From contig JAGAKI010000076.1 of the NCBI GenBank assembly GCA_017625695.1, positions 1 to 64,000 of the forward strand: a stretch of DNA of 64,000 bases, given 5' to 3'. The notes under the pieces are model-generated. The model was not told where the DNA came from and did no database searches. It saw only the letters and a list, made by a program, of their open reading frames with translations. The translations under genes were made by a program, and so were the position numbers. The stretch comes from Clostridia bacterium (GTDB lineage: Bacteria > Bacillota > Clostridia > UMGS1840). Below, in pieces: positions 31,951 to 39,568 of the stretch; the stretch's first letter is position 1; the number at the start of each line of letters is the position of its first letter.

Positions 31951-32628
31951 TTATTTATTAGCTTTATAAAAAGCTTCCGCAAAGTGTGCGCTTGTCATTG
32001 AACGCCGCGCGGCTTTCGCGTTCCACCCTTCGGGCATTATGTAGTCGTCGGGAAGCTGCGGTAAGTCGCGGTTGTTTATGGCGCACTTTAATTTTTCTTC
32101 TTCTGTTAATTCTCTGCGTCGCATTGTTGGGATATTGTAAAATCCCCATAGGTCGGTTTTTTTGGTGTAGTTGTCGCCGTAATCGTTCGGGCTGAATACA
32201 AGTGGCGGTCTTCCGAGGAATTGACGCAAATATCCCATAGGATTTTCCAACGCCCAAAATTTCAGCTTTGAAGCTTGCTGCTGTCTGCAATACCAAATAA
32301 CCGATAAGCACTTTTGAACGAGTTTTAATCCGCCTTCGAAATCTCTTTCAGTTTTTGCGGTTGTTCTTGCTAAACTGAACATTGTGCAAGTGGGCGCGGC
32401 CAATATTCCGTAAACTTCGGAAGCGCGTATTTCGATTTCCTTTTTGTCGATGTTGTCCCAAAGTTTAACAAAGCCGCCTTCAAGTCTTATATCAAACATA
32501 TTGTATCGGGGAAGGGTAACAACCGTTACCGAATACCCCCCCCGCGTTGTGTATGGCTTACTCCAAGCACCCGTACCGCCGCAAAGGTCAAGTATTATTT
32601 TCGGGGCTTCTGCGCTTTCGCTTTTCAC
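31951..32628 (-). CDS. Cytosine-C5 methyltransferase-like protein
   Basis: 225 residues. SAM-binding motif I ILDLCGGTGAWSKPY, motif IV region LAAPTCTMFSLART (PTC.MFS in place of the usual PC..FS, keeping a Cys), and FWALENPMGYL in the place of the ENV motif. Shorter than typical Dcm enzymes and without a clear target-recognition domain. It may methylate phage DNA against restriction. The altered motif IV makes activity uncertain. Confidence 0.75.
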   Translation of the reverse strand: MKSESAEAPKIILDLCGGTGAWSKPYTTRGGYSVTVVTLPRYNMFDIRLEGGFVKLWDNIDKKEIEIRASEVYGILAAPTCTMFSLARTTAKTERDFEGGLKLVQKCLSVIWYCRQQQASKLKFWALENPMGYLRQFLGRPPLVFSPNDYGDNYTKKTDLWGFYNIPTMRRRELTEEEKLKCAINNRDLPQLPDDYIMPEGWNAKAARRSMTSAHFAEAFYKANK

Positions 32629-32631
32629 TTT

Positions 32632-32844
32632 TCAATCCTCCTTTAATTTAACCATTGAAGGGTTTGTAATTGTTACGCTGTGTTTGCATTTGTCTAACAG
32701 CTCAAGCGTAAGTTGCATTTTGCCTTCGTCGTTAAGCCGATATATAAGCGCCGATATTTTTAAATACTCAATATCAAATCCGACATTTCGGGAAACGACC
32801 GGGACTTGCGCTTTAAAAGCTGCGATTGCTTCTTCTGTTGTCAT
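32632..32844 (-). CDS. Small phage protein, unknown
   Basis: 70 residues. Begins TTEEAIAAFKAQVPVVSRN and continues with a helical stretch (ISALIYRLNDEGKMQLTLELLDKC). The ATG at 32844 overlaps the stop of the upstream gene (ATGA), so the two are translationally coupled. Family not recognised. Confidence 0.65.
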   Translation of the reverse strand: MTTEEAIAAFKAQVPVVSRNVGFDIEYLKISALIYRLNDEGKMQLTLELLDKCKHSVTITNPSMVKLKED

Positions 32845-33263
32845 TCACATTCACCCGCTTTGCATACGCTTGTAACAATGCAGCCGCGTTCTTTGGCTAA
32901 CGTGCGCGCGTAGTTTTCGGCCGCTTCCTGCGAAGGTTGCCACGTTTCGAAGCAATATTCGCGGCCGCCTTTATCGCTGCCCGCGATTTCAATTTCGTAT
33001 TTACACATATTTGCAAAGTTATATTCATTTATTAAGCCGTCGCAAAAGCGCACTTCGTACGGGTAACACTCCGTTACGTTTCCGTCTTCGTATTCAATTA
33101 TTGCAAGTGTTCCTTTTATCACTCCCGAAGAAGTCCCGCGCAAGGTTGCGTTGTGAATTTCGGATTTATCTTCCCAACGATGAAATAAAGCCTTTCGACC
33201 TTTAACAATGCAAGGTCTATATTCCGAATGTGTAAGCGTTATTGTGCTGTCAAAATTCCCCAT
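32841..33263 (-). CDS. Phage protein, unknown
   Basis: 140 residues. Starts GNFDSTITLTHSEYRPCIVKGRKALFHRWED: a beta-rich N-terminal half (SGVIKGTLAIIEYEDGNVTECYPYEVRFCD) and a C-terminal helix (PSQEAAENYARTLAKERGC). The N-terminal pattern recurs in phage proteins of unknown role. ATG 33263 with GGAGG upstream, which overlaps the stop of the preceding gene. Confidence 0.65.
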   Translation of the reverse strand: MGNFDSTITLTHSEYRPCIVKGRKALFHRWEDKSEIHNATLRGTSSGVIKGTLAIIEYEDGNVTECYPYEVRFCDGLINEYNFANMCKYEIEIAGSDKGGREYCFETWQPSQEAAENYARTLAKERGCIVTSVCKAGECE

Positions 33264-33275
33264 TTTGTTTTCCTC

Positions 33276-33428
33276 CTATTTCAAAAAGGCATTTGCCGCT
33301 ATTATAAGAAAAATTACACCGACAAAAGCTATTGTTATAGAACGCTGCTTCTGCGTGTCCCTCTCACCAATAACGCCAATAAGCAAAACCGCCGCCACAA
33401 TTCCAAGAATTATATTTAATGTAATCAT
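33276..33428 (-). CDS. Small two-helix membrane protein, unknown
   Basis: 50 residues from ATG 33428, AAAGGAG upstream. Two hydrophobic segments (TLNIILGIVAAVLLIGVIG and SITIAFVGVIFLIIAANAF) joined by a short charged loop (ERDTQKQRS). Its TAG lies inside the ribosome site of the next gene. No family recognised. Confidence 0.6.
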   Translation of the reverse strand: MITLNIILGIVAAVLLIGVIGERDTQKQRSITIAFVGVIFLIIAANAFLK

Positions 33429-33631
33429 ATTTCGCCGTCGCTCCTTTCTTTAGTGCGCTTCCTCCTGCAATCGGGGCATTTTAATTCATTTTTTCCAACG
33501 CTCCAATTCTTTTTACGCAATAAGCTTGTCAAACACGATACGCCACAACCACCCACGGCGATAATTTCTTTTTTGTCGCACACGCTGCATATTGCAACCG
33601 TTACCGTGTTTTCAACGAGTGATTTTAACAT
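33425..33631 (-). CDS. Small zinc-ribbon phage protein
   Basis: 68 residues from ATG 33631. Two Cys pairs, CSVCDKKE and CPDCRRK, with intervening cysteines in GGCGVSCL, suggest zinc binding. Basic tail (RRKRTKERSDGE). A longer frame to 33745 overlaps the upstream gene and was rejected. Function unknown. Confidence 0.65.
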   Translation of the reverse strand: MLKSLVENTVTVAICSVCDKKEIIAVGGCGVSCLTSLLRKKNWSVGKNELKCPDCRRKRTKERSDGEI

Positions 33632-34080
33632 TATTCGTCGCCGTCCTCTCTGTCGATGTCGCGGGGCATAATTGCCGCGAGTAAGTCGCCGTAATCGTCT
33701 AATACACAAACGGGCTTTTTGTGGCCTTCGCCAATAAATAAGCAAGTTTTGTAATCTTTGACGAATTTGTCTTCAATCCATATAGAACATACGCCGTCGG
33801 GGGAAAGTAAGCGTCTATAAGATTTGCTTTTGCGTTCGTCCGCTCTTATTTCTTCGGTCGGTCTTAATTCGCGGCCGTTCAAAGCGTCCCTTAAAACATT
33901 CTTTAATTTATCCGACGGGGCGCATTTGGTAATATCAAATTTGATTTGTTCTTCCGAGAAAATAAACAGCCTTACGCCGTCGGTAAATACGAAACGTTTA
34001 TCGTCTAACTTTTCATAAGAAACGGCGTTGCCCTTCAACAACCTTTCGAATATGTACTTTTGGTTTTTAATTGATAACAT
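33631..34080 (-). CDS. Phage protein, unknown
   Basis: 149 residues. LSIKNQKYIFERLLKGNAVSYEKLDDKRFVFTDGVRLFIF at the start; later YRRLLSPDGVCSIWIEDKFV and an acidic C-terminus (PRDIDREDGDE). Soluble alpha-beta protein with no recognised domain. Its stop overlaps the next start by one base. Confidence 0.65.
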   Translation of the reverse strand: MLSIKNQKYIFERLLKGNAVSYEKLDDKRFVFTDGVRLFIFSEEQIKFDITKCAPSDKLKNVLRDALNGRELRPTEEIRADERKSKSYRRLLSPDGVCSIWIEDKFVKDYKTCLFIGEGHKKPVCVLDDYGDLLAAIMPRDIDREDGDE

Positions 34081-34092
34081 TTTTTATTCCTC

Positions 34093-34383
34093 CTAAATAA
34101 TTCTTTCGATAACATCTATCGCCATAACGCCCAAACTGTCGCCCGTTACATTTACATCGTAATAGCTGCCGCCGCTATAATGTACGCGGACGTATTCAGC
34201 CGAACCACGTTGCAAGCGTTCCGCAACTTCGATTGTTGGGTCAATCTTTGAAAGAAGGGCGCTTAATTCGCCTTCTATAAAATGCAGCCGCAAAAGTTTA
34301 TCGGCTTCGGCTTTGGCTTCCTTTTTTTCTTCGCGGGCTTCTGCCGCTTCGCGAAAGTAAGAAGCGATTTTCCTAAATAACAC
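34093..34383 (-). CDS. Small phage protein, unknown
   Basis: 96 residues. A charged coiled coil (REAAEAREEKKEAKAEADKLLRLHF), then a short beta part (EYVRVHYSGGSYYDVNVTGDS). Second gene of the early operon, 11 bases after the HTH gene. No family recognised. Confidence 0.6.
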   Translation of the reverse strand: MLFRKIASYFREAAEAREEKKEAKAEADKLLRLHFIEGELSALLSKIDPTIEVAERLQRGSAEYVRVHYSGGSYYDVNVTGDSLGVMAIDVIERII

Positions 34384-34394
34384 ATTATCACCCC

Positions 34395-34664
34395 TTACGC
34401 ATTTGCGACGGCTGCTTCTTCAAGATTGCGGCCGCGGTTCTTTAAACTTTCGGTTGTTTTACGCTGTGCAAGTTCGGCGCTATATTCGGAACGCAAGTTC
34501 TTGTCAAGCGCTCCCGTGTCGCCCCGCTGCAATTCTTTGTAAATTGTAGCCGTGTGAACGCCCAAGCTGTCGGCGATGTCCGAAGGGCGTTCGTTGTTCA
34601 AGTACATTTCTTCAAGCTTCTTTCTGTCCTCATAGGTCAAAAGCTTGTATTTTTTTCTTGCCAT
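34395..34664 (-). CDS. Stand-alone HTH_38 DNA-binding protein, paralogue of the transposase N-terminus
   Basis: 89 residues, ATG 34664, GGAGGTGTGAAGCACT upstream. YKLLTYEDRKKLEEMYLNNE.PSDIADSLGVHTATIYKELQRG aligns over its length with FKHFTRDDRLKLEAYIRAGK.PREIAGLLHKHISSIYREIGRG of the transposase at 2921, and the following YSAELAQRK with YSPDIAEEK. No catalytic domain follows. It is the first gene at the right end, directly beside the 12-bp inverted sites 34697-34730. Likely roles: early-operon autorepressor, or helper/inhibitor at the element ends. Confidence 0.8.
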   Translation of the reverse strand: MARKKYKLLTYEDRKKLEEMYLNNERPSDIADSLGVHTATIYKELQRGDTGALDKNLRSEYSAELAQRKTTESLKNRGRNLEEAAVANA

Positions 34665-34696
34665 AGTGCTTCACACCTCCAAAAAATATAAAAAAT

Positions 34697-34732
34697 AATG
34701 CGAAAAGACGTTGTAAAATCTTTTCGCATTTA
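34697..34732. repeat. Right-end paired inverted sites, including the right terminal repeat
   Basis: AATGCGAAAAGA (34697-34708) and TCTTTTCGCATT (34719-34730) are perfect inverted copies 10 bases apart. The outer one extends to TTTTCGCATTTA (34721-34732), the exact reverse complement of the left-end site 2878-2889. A minus-strand -10 box (TATAAT, 34733-34738) precedes them, so they cover the start region of the early transcript. Confidence 0.65.
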
Positions 34733-34744
34733 ATTATACAATTT

Positions 34745-34762
34745 AAAAAATGAAAAAAATTT
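34745..34762 (+). repeat. 18-bp direct repeat, right copy
   Basis: AAAAAATGAAAAAAATTT, identical to 2846-2863. It lies 10 bases upstream of the -35 box of the tRNA promoter. Confidence 0.5.
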
Positions 34763-34772
34763 AAAAAAACTA

Positions 34773-34801
34773 TTGACAAATAGGAAGTTGTTTGCTATAA
34801 T
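34773..34801 (+). promoter_or_regulatory. tRNA-Thr promoter
   Basis: Perfect TTGACA (34773-34778), 17-base spacer, perfect TATAAT (34796-34801). The prophage ends 10-35 bases upstream of the -35 box, so the promoter is intact but its upstream DNA is now phage sequence. Confidence 0.9.
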
Positions 34802-34816
34802 ATCATTCGTTGGTTG

Positions 34817-34892
<76 letters not shown>

Positions 34893-34893
34893 A

Positions 34894-34924
34894 GAAAAAA
34901 GACATCCTTTGGGTGTCTTTTTTC
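34894..34924 (+). terminator. Terminator after tRNA-Thr
   Basis: GAAAAAAGACA (34894-34904) pairs with TGTCTTTTTTC (34914-34924), giving an 11-bp stem ending in a T-run. Confidence 0.8.
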
Positions 34925-34966
34925 TATTATTTCATGTGAAAGAGTGAAGAATAAAAAGGGGCATTT

Positions 34967-36169
34967 ATGATGTTAGGAAGACGTAGAAGAAGAACCTTTC
35001 CCGGACGGTTGTTGGTAATTGTGATTCTGGCAATTTGTCTGGTAGTGGTGTGGGTTCGTTTTACAAATGCGAAAAAAACGAAAGAAGCGGCTGTTGCAAC
35101 TGCGATCACAAGTGCGAATCAGCTCAGACAGGGCTATTTTTACGAAGAGGCTTTGCAGGCTTTAGCGGACAGCGGTTATCCATCGGAAGAGGAAATAGTC
35201 GCTTTACAGCAGGAAATAGAAGCACAGCAGTCTTCTTTGGTTGAATATGACGGAGACTTTTATCACGTGTTCTTTCATAGTTTAGTAGTATATCCCGAAC
35301 TTGCATTTGACGGAGATTACAAAGCAGAAGGTTACAATATGTGGATGACTACTGTATCTGAATTTCGTGCAATGCTTCCTCAGCTTTATGAAAGAGATTT
35401 TATTTTGTATCCGCTGGATCTGATTCGTGAAAATCAGCCGGTGATGCTTCCACCCGGAAAGAAACCACTGATTATTTCCATCGATGACGTGAATTATTAT
35501 GATTATATGGAAGGCGACGGCTTTGCTGAGCGTCTTTTGGTGGATGAAAACGGTGAAATTGTATGTGAGGTTGTTACGCCGGAAGGGGAAACAGAACTTT
35601 CCTATCACGGAGATGTCATGCCTATTTTAGATGGCTTTGTGAAAGAACATCCTGATTTTTCTTTTCGTGGAGCCAAAGGGGTTGTGGCCGTAACCGGATA
35701 TGAAGGTGCCTTTGGTTACAACTTTATCGATGTAGAAGGGGAAGCAAAACAGAAGTTGATGGAAGAAGCGACCCGGGTAGCAACCGCCTTGAAGAATACG
35801 GGGTGGCTGATTGCTTGTCATAGTTATACCCATAATGACTACTTTAAGGATGGTATGGTTTCCAACGAAGATTTGCACTATGATACCAACCGTTTTAAAG
35901 AACGGATTTATGATGTGGTGCTACAGCCGGATATTTACATCAGTCCCTTTGGGTATCATCTGCACGAAGGCGACGAGCGCCTTATGTATTTGAAAAATAT
36001 GGGGTATACTTATTTCTGCCCTGTCAGCACTGCGATGAGAACCCTTTTTACTGAGGAAGGAGTTGTGATTTCTGAACGGTTCAATCTGGATCGATATAAC
36101 ATGCGAAATCAAACCGAATTTATTAACGAAACCTTTTTCGATGTAGACAGCGTTTATTATAAAAATTAA
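34967..36169 (+). CDS. Membrane-anchored polysaccharide deacetylase-like protein
   Basis: 400 residues, ATG 34967 behind AAAAGGGG. Arg-rich N-terminus and one membrane helix (about 13-33), then a coiled coil (to about 80). The NodB-like domain has IISIDDVNYY (Asp pair in place of the TFDDG motif), ACHSYTHND (the HSxxH metal motif) and ISPFGYH. It would act on a cell-surface glycan. The domain is longer than average with an insert after the first motif. Single gene with terminator at 36177. Confidence 0.82.
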   Translation: MMLGRRRRRTFPGRLLVIVILAICLVVVWVRFTNAKKTKEAAVATAITSANQLRQGYFYEEALQALADSGYPSEEEIVALQQEIEAQQSSLVEYDGDFYHVFFHSLVVYPELAFDGDYKAEGYNMWMTTVSEFRAMLPQLYERDFILYPLDLIRENQPVMLPPGKKPLIISIDDVNYYDYMEGDGFAERLLVDENGEIVCEVVTPEGETELSYHGDVMPILDGFVKEHPDFSFRGAKGVVAVTGYEGAFGYNFIDVEGEAKQKLMEEATRVATALKNTGWLIACHSYTHNDYFKDGMVSNEDLHYDTNRFKERIYDVVLQPDIYISPFGYHLHEGDERLMYLKNMGYTYFCPVSTAMRTLFTEEGVVISERFNLDRYNMRNQTEFINETFFDVDSVYYKN

Positions 36170-36176
36170 AGGAACC

Positions 36177-36211
36177 ACCGGATGTCAGGGATTGATTCTT
36201 TGACATCCGGT
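36177..36211 (+). terminator. Terminator after the deacetylase-like gene
   Basis: ACCGGATGTCA (36177-36187) and TGACATCCGGT (36201-36211), an 11-bp perfect stem followed by TTTGTTG. Confidence 0.85.
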
Positions 36212-36238
36212 TTTGTTGTTTCTTTGAGGTTTTTGTCG

Positions 36239-36267
36239 TTGACAATTTTTTGGAAGAATGCTATACT
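36239..36267 (+). promoter_or_regulatory. Promoter of the large membrane protein gene
   Basis: TTGACA (36239-36244), 17-base spacer, TATACT (36262-36267). Confidence 0.8.
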
Positions 36268-36297
36268 GTAGAAAATAAAACAATAGGAGGTCTGTTT

Positions 36298-38415
36298 ATG
36301 TGGGAGCATCTGAATCAGATACTATTGATTCTGGAAGTGTTGATCCTTTTCATTGCTTTTGGATATAGCGTATATAAAAAGAAAACTACTATGCCGTTGA
36401 CGTTGGGAGCTATCATTGCTGTTTTGGCGTTTTTGGTCTATTTGATTCCATCCTGTTATACGATTGTGAACACCGGTAGCGGACATTGGCTTTTTGATAC
36501 TATGTCTAATTTTTACATTACGGGAAAAATGTTTGTAGGGGAATTCTATACCCATAAGGTAGATGCTTATACAACGTTGTATCCCTGGTATGCTCTTAAC
36601 TTTTTCTTCGCCGCTTTTTTGGCAGTATGGGCATCTTTTTCTGTTGCAATCCATGTGTTTGGTAACAAGATTCGCAACTGGTACCGCCGTAAAAAATATT
36701 TTAAAGCTGAAGTTTGTGATTTGGTAATTGGAAACAATTCCGATGCGTTGCAATATGCAAAGAATAATTCCAATGTAGTTCTGATGCCTCCGGAAACCAC
36801 AACCAAAGATACCATTGTTTCGCTGATGGAAGACGGATATACCGTTTTTAAACGTAATATATCTGCTGAGTTTTTAAAAAGCAGAATGTTTGATAAAAAA
36901 ACACAGTATCATATTATTTATTTGGATGAATCATTAGATATATTTTATGAAATCCATCAGATTTGTGAATATCTGCAAACTGCAGAAGCTAACAGCAATT
37001 TGCATTTTTATCTGGAAGCCAAAGAAAATACCTTGGAACTTGTTCAGCAACAGATCGATTTGAAAGATAATCAGGACCAGCGTTCCAATCTGAAAGAAAA
37101 CCCGACTCCCTATCGGGAATTTATCACAATTTTTAACCGCAATGAACTGATTGCCCGCACTTTTACCGAACAATATCCCGTTACCCGATCGATGCCGAGT
37201 GATTTTTTTGAACAAGATTGTTCTGTAAAAGAAACGGTTTCGGTACGGATGTTTTTCTTAGGTTATACCCCTTTGAGTCAGGAAATCTATCGGAATTCGG
37301 TCATCAATAATCAGTTGGCTGTCTATCGTGATGGGGAATACCGTGTCTTTCCTGTTGAGTATCATATCTATGATAACATGATTCCCGAAGAGTCCTGGGA
37401 GATTTCCGGAATTCAGGACGCTTTGAAGATTTTATCAGAAAATGAATCGTTATATTTTAAACTGCCTGAACTTCCTTATCATACAGTTTGTCATAAGCAA
37501 ATGCCTTGTGAGATGGAAACTTTGCGTGGTATCTTAGATTTGGGAACCGATTCTGATAGTTTGAATTATTTTATTATTGATACCGGAGATTTATATCGGA
37601 ATCTTGATATCAGTAATAAATTACAGCTTTTGTTGAACAACGATAGTCATTATCACATTTTTGTATATCATAATTTTTTGTCTGAAACTTCAGGGGAACG
37701 GGTATCGTTTTACGGTAACCTGAAACATATTTTTACTCATGGTGTTTTGGTAGACGAAAGCCTGCTTTCTCTGGCAAAGACCATTGATCGGGAATATCTG
37801 AAACAGTATAAAGATTCGATAAAGGAAACCTATACCCCTGATTCTCTACTGCAAGAAAGCATTGAGAACTGGAAAAAAGCAAGCTATTTTAACCGTTACA
37901 GCAATATTTTTCTTGCCAATAATCTTAGACTCAAGCTCAATCTTTTGGGATTGGATTATCAGGAAGATTCCTGTGGAGAAGGTTTGGACCTCTTGACAGA
38001 ACACTATCCGATTAGAGAAGAAAAAAATAAAAAAATGGGATCCTATTTTGAAAGAAATGTGAAAAATGCACTGTTGGCACAGGAACATTTTCGTTGGAAT
38101 GCTTACCATCTGCTGTCGGGGTATTTGCCAATGAAAAAGGAACGGATGATTGTGAAGTGTGAAGGTGTCACAGATGATGGTCTTCCTGAATTAAAAATCC
38201 AGAATAAGAATAATCCGGCAAAAAAACACGCTTGTCTGACCACTTATCATGGGGTCAGTGAGGTTTCTTCTTATCTTGCAGAAAAAGCGAATCAGAGTAC
38301 GGGTAGTAAAACGTATCGTCCCGAAGATTTTGACTACTATAAGTATGATGAAATGTTGTTGAAAGTAGCGCCGGCATTTTTGAAAAAGGAAAAACATTCT
38401 ATAAAACTTCGCTAA
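36298..38415 (+). CDS. Large membrane protein with RyR-like C-terminal motif, unknown
   Basis: 705 residues from ATG 36298 (AGGAGG 9 bases upstream); an in-frame ATG at 36250 lies at the transcription start and is rejected. Three membrane helices (about 5-30, 38-60, 95-125), then a long cytoplasmic part with Rossmann-like stretches (AEVCDLVIGNNSDALQYA; VSVRMFFLGYTPLS). Near 590-660, LAQEHFRWNAYHLLSGYLP and KKHACLTTYHGV resemble the RyR-type EH.RWNA..G....HpcL pattern. A sensor or channel-associated protein is possible; function not assigned. Confidence 0.6.
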   Translation: MWEHLNQILLILEVLILFIAFGYSVYKKKTTMPLTLGAIIAVLAFLVYLIPSCYTIVNTGSGHWLFDTMSNFYITGKMFVGEFYTHKVDAYTTLYPWYALNFFFAAFLAVWASFSVAIHVFGNKIRNWYRRKKYFKAEVCDLVIGNNSDALQYAKNNSNVVLMPPETTTKDTIVSLMEDGYTVFKRNISAEFLKSRMFDKKTQYHIIYLDESLDIFYEIHQICEYLQTAEANSNLHFYLEAKENTLELVQQQIDLKDNQDQRSNLKENPTPYREFITIFNRNELIARTFTEQYPVTRSMPSDFFEQDCSVKETVSVRMFFLGYTPLSQEIYRNSVINNQLAVYRDGEYRVFPVEYHIYDNMIPEESWEISGIQDALKILSENESLYFKLPELPYHTVCHKQMPCEMETLRGILDLGTDSDSLNYFIIDTGDLYRNLDISNKLQLLLNNDSHYHIFVYHNFLSETSGERVSFYGNLKHIFTHGVLVDESLLSLAKTIDREYLKQYKDSIKETYTPDSLLQESIENWKKASYFNRYSNIFLANNLRLKLNLLGLDYQEDSCGEGLDLLTEHYPIREEKNKKMGSYFERNVKNALLAQEHFRWNAYHLLSGYLPMKKERMIVKCEGVTDDGLPELKIQNKNNPAKKHACLTTYHGVSEVSSYLAEKANQSTGSKTYRPEDFDYYKYDEMLLKVAPAFLKKEKHSIKLR

Positions 38416-38419
38416 AAGA

Positions 38420-38451
38420 AAAACCTGTTAGCTAAAAAGTTAACAGGTTTT
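38420..38451. terminator. Bidirectional terminator
   Basis: AAAACCTGTTA (38420-38430) pairs with TAACAGGTTTT (38441-38451). It is shared by the convergent genes ending at 38415 and 38464. Confidence 0.85.
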
Positions 38452-38463
38452 TTGCATTTTGAA

Positions 38464-39318
38464 TTATTTAATGTCTTCGGTGACGGATTCCGGAGGAGTC
38501 AATAAGGAAACGGGGTCTTCCAACAATCGCTTTAATTTTTTGAATCCCCGGGCGTAATAATGACCGTCACAAATTCTTTCGTCGCATACGACGGTAAAAT
38601 CGATCACACGGTTGGTAACCGTTTTTCCTTCCGGGCTTATGCTGTATTCGGTTCGTTTTTTACCCATTGCGATAAATACGGGTAAGTTGCCGAAATCATA
38701 TAAATGATGATGAATGGGTGGCATTCCTAAAGAACCCATATTGGTAATAAATAAGGTGCCATGAAACGGACTTAATTTGGTCAAAAAACGGGGAAGCAGA
38801 CCAAAATAGTCCAATAGTTTTAAGAACCAAACTGTGAATTTTAAAAGAATTCCGGGGAGGCTGACCAATACTTTGACTGCAGCATCCATTGCGTTGTGAT
38901 CGCCTTCTTGTTTGTTTTCCGTCAGTTCCTTGGTAAGTTTTTCATAAATATCAATTACTGTATCCGTAGGGTCGGCGTAGACCTTGATGACGGTTTCCGG
39001 TGCATTTAACGACAATTCTTTTTTGATTGCCATGCAGATTTCAATTCCGTTTCGGGCGTATAAACGCTGTCCTCGGATAAAACGGTTAATGCCGGGAAGT
39101 TCGGAAAGCATCCGTGTGTATGCTGCCATAAAAATATGAATCATGCCGAAGGATTTCAGACCTTCTGCACGCTTTTTTTGAATTAGTTCTTCACATTTCT
39201 TAATGTTGACAGTGGCGGAAAACTGATTGGAAGAACCGTTACGGTTTGGCATAATGAATGCAGCAACGGCATCCATAGGGGGTCCGCTTTTAATTCTTCT
39301 GCCTTCTTTTCGTTGCAT
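38464..39318 (-). CDS. 2-oxoacid dehydrogenase acyltransferase (E2/CAT)-like protein
   Basis: 284 residues with only the catalytic-domain fold: no lipoyl or peripheral-binding domain. ITNMGSLGMPPIHHHLYDFGN and VVCDERICDGHYYARGFKKL match the E2 core, but the usual HRxxDG carries Glu (DERICDG) where the catalytic His should be. It may transfer acyl groups from CoA by another route or be a binding protein. Single minus-strand gene, ATG 39318. Confidence 0.75.
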   Translation of the reverse strand: MQRKEGRRIKSGPPMDAVAAFIMPNRNGSSNQFSATVNIKKCEELIQKKRAEGLKSFGMIHIFMAAYTRMLSELPGINRFIRGQRLYARNGIEICMAIKKELSLNAPETVIKVYADPTDTVIDIYEKLTKELTENKQEGDHNAMDAAVKVLVSLPGILLKFTVWFLKLLDYFGLLPRFLTKLSPFHGTLFITNMGSLGMPPIHHHLYDFGNLPVFIAMGKKRTEYSISPEGKTVTNRVIDFTVVCDERICDGHYYARGFKKLKRLLEDPVSLLTPPESVTEDIK

Positions 39319-39511
39319 TGGGAGAATACCTCTCTTTATGTATTTTTATAGACCACGACAAATTCCGTTCATCAGTGGGAATTGTGACGGATTTGTGAAA
39401 ATACTGTGAACAGTATATCATAGAATTCCACAAAAAACAAGTATAAATACAAGAAAAAACCAAAAAAATTCATTTTTTACCTGATTTCAAGGGAAATTCT
39501 TTTAACTTCCC

Positions 39512-39540
39512 TTGACAAAACTTTTCAAAAGGTGTATGAT
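39512..39540 (+). promoter_or_regulatory. Promoter of the folT-folC operon
   Basis: TTGACA (39512-39517), 17-base spacer, TATGAT (39535-39540). It lies 28 bases before the riboswitch. The remaining gene-free stretch 39319-39511 shows nothing else I can support. Confidence 0.85.
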
Positions 39541-39568
39541 GGTTACAGAAAAAATGAGCTTGAGCTTA

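Larger units (their letters stand above)
2864..34739. mobile_element. Complete tailed prophage (siphovirus type) with IS30-like transposase and DGR
   Basis: About 31.9 kb. It has a full head, packaging, tail, lysis, repressor and replication gene set, nearly all on the minus strand. The exact ends are uncertain by some tens of bases: the left end lies between 2846 and 2878, the right between 34732 and 34762. No integrase of the tyrosine or serine type is present. The transposase gene lies at one extreme end and a 12-bp inverted repeat is found at both ends, so transposase-driven integration is inferred. No gene appears broken, and the phage may be inducible. Confidence 0.85.

Noticed and set aside
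2846-34762. 18-bp A-rich repeat as a standard attL/attR core of a site-specific integrase
   Set aside because: There is no integrase of that type, the repeat is low-complexity, and the empty site would contain it twice in tandem either way.
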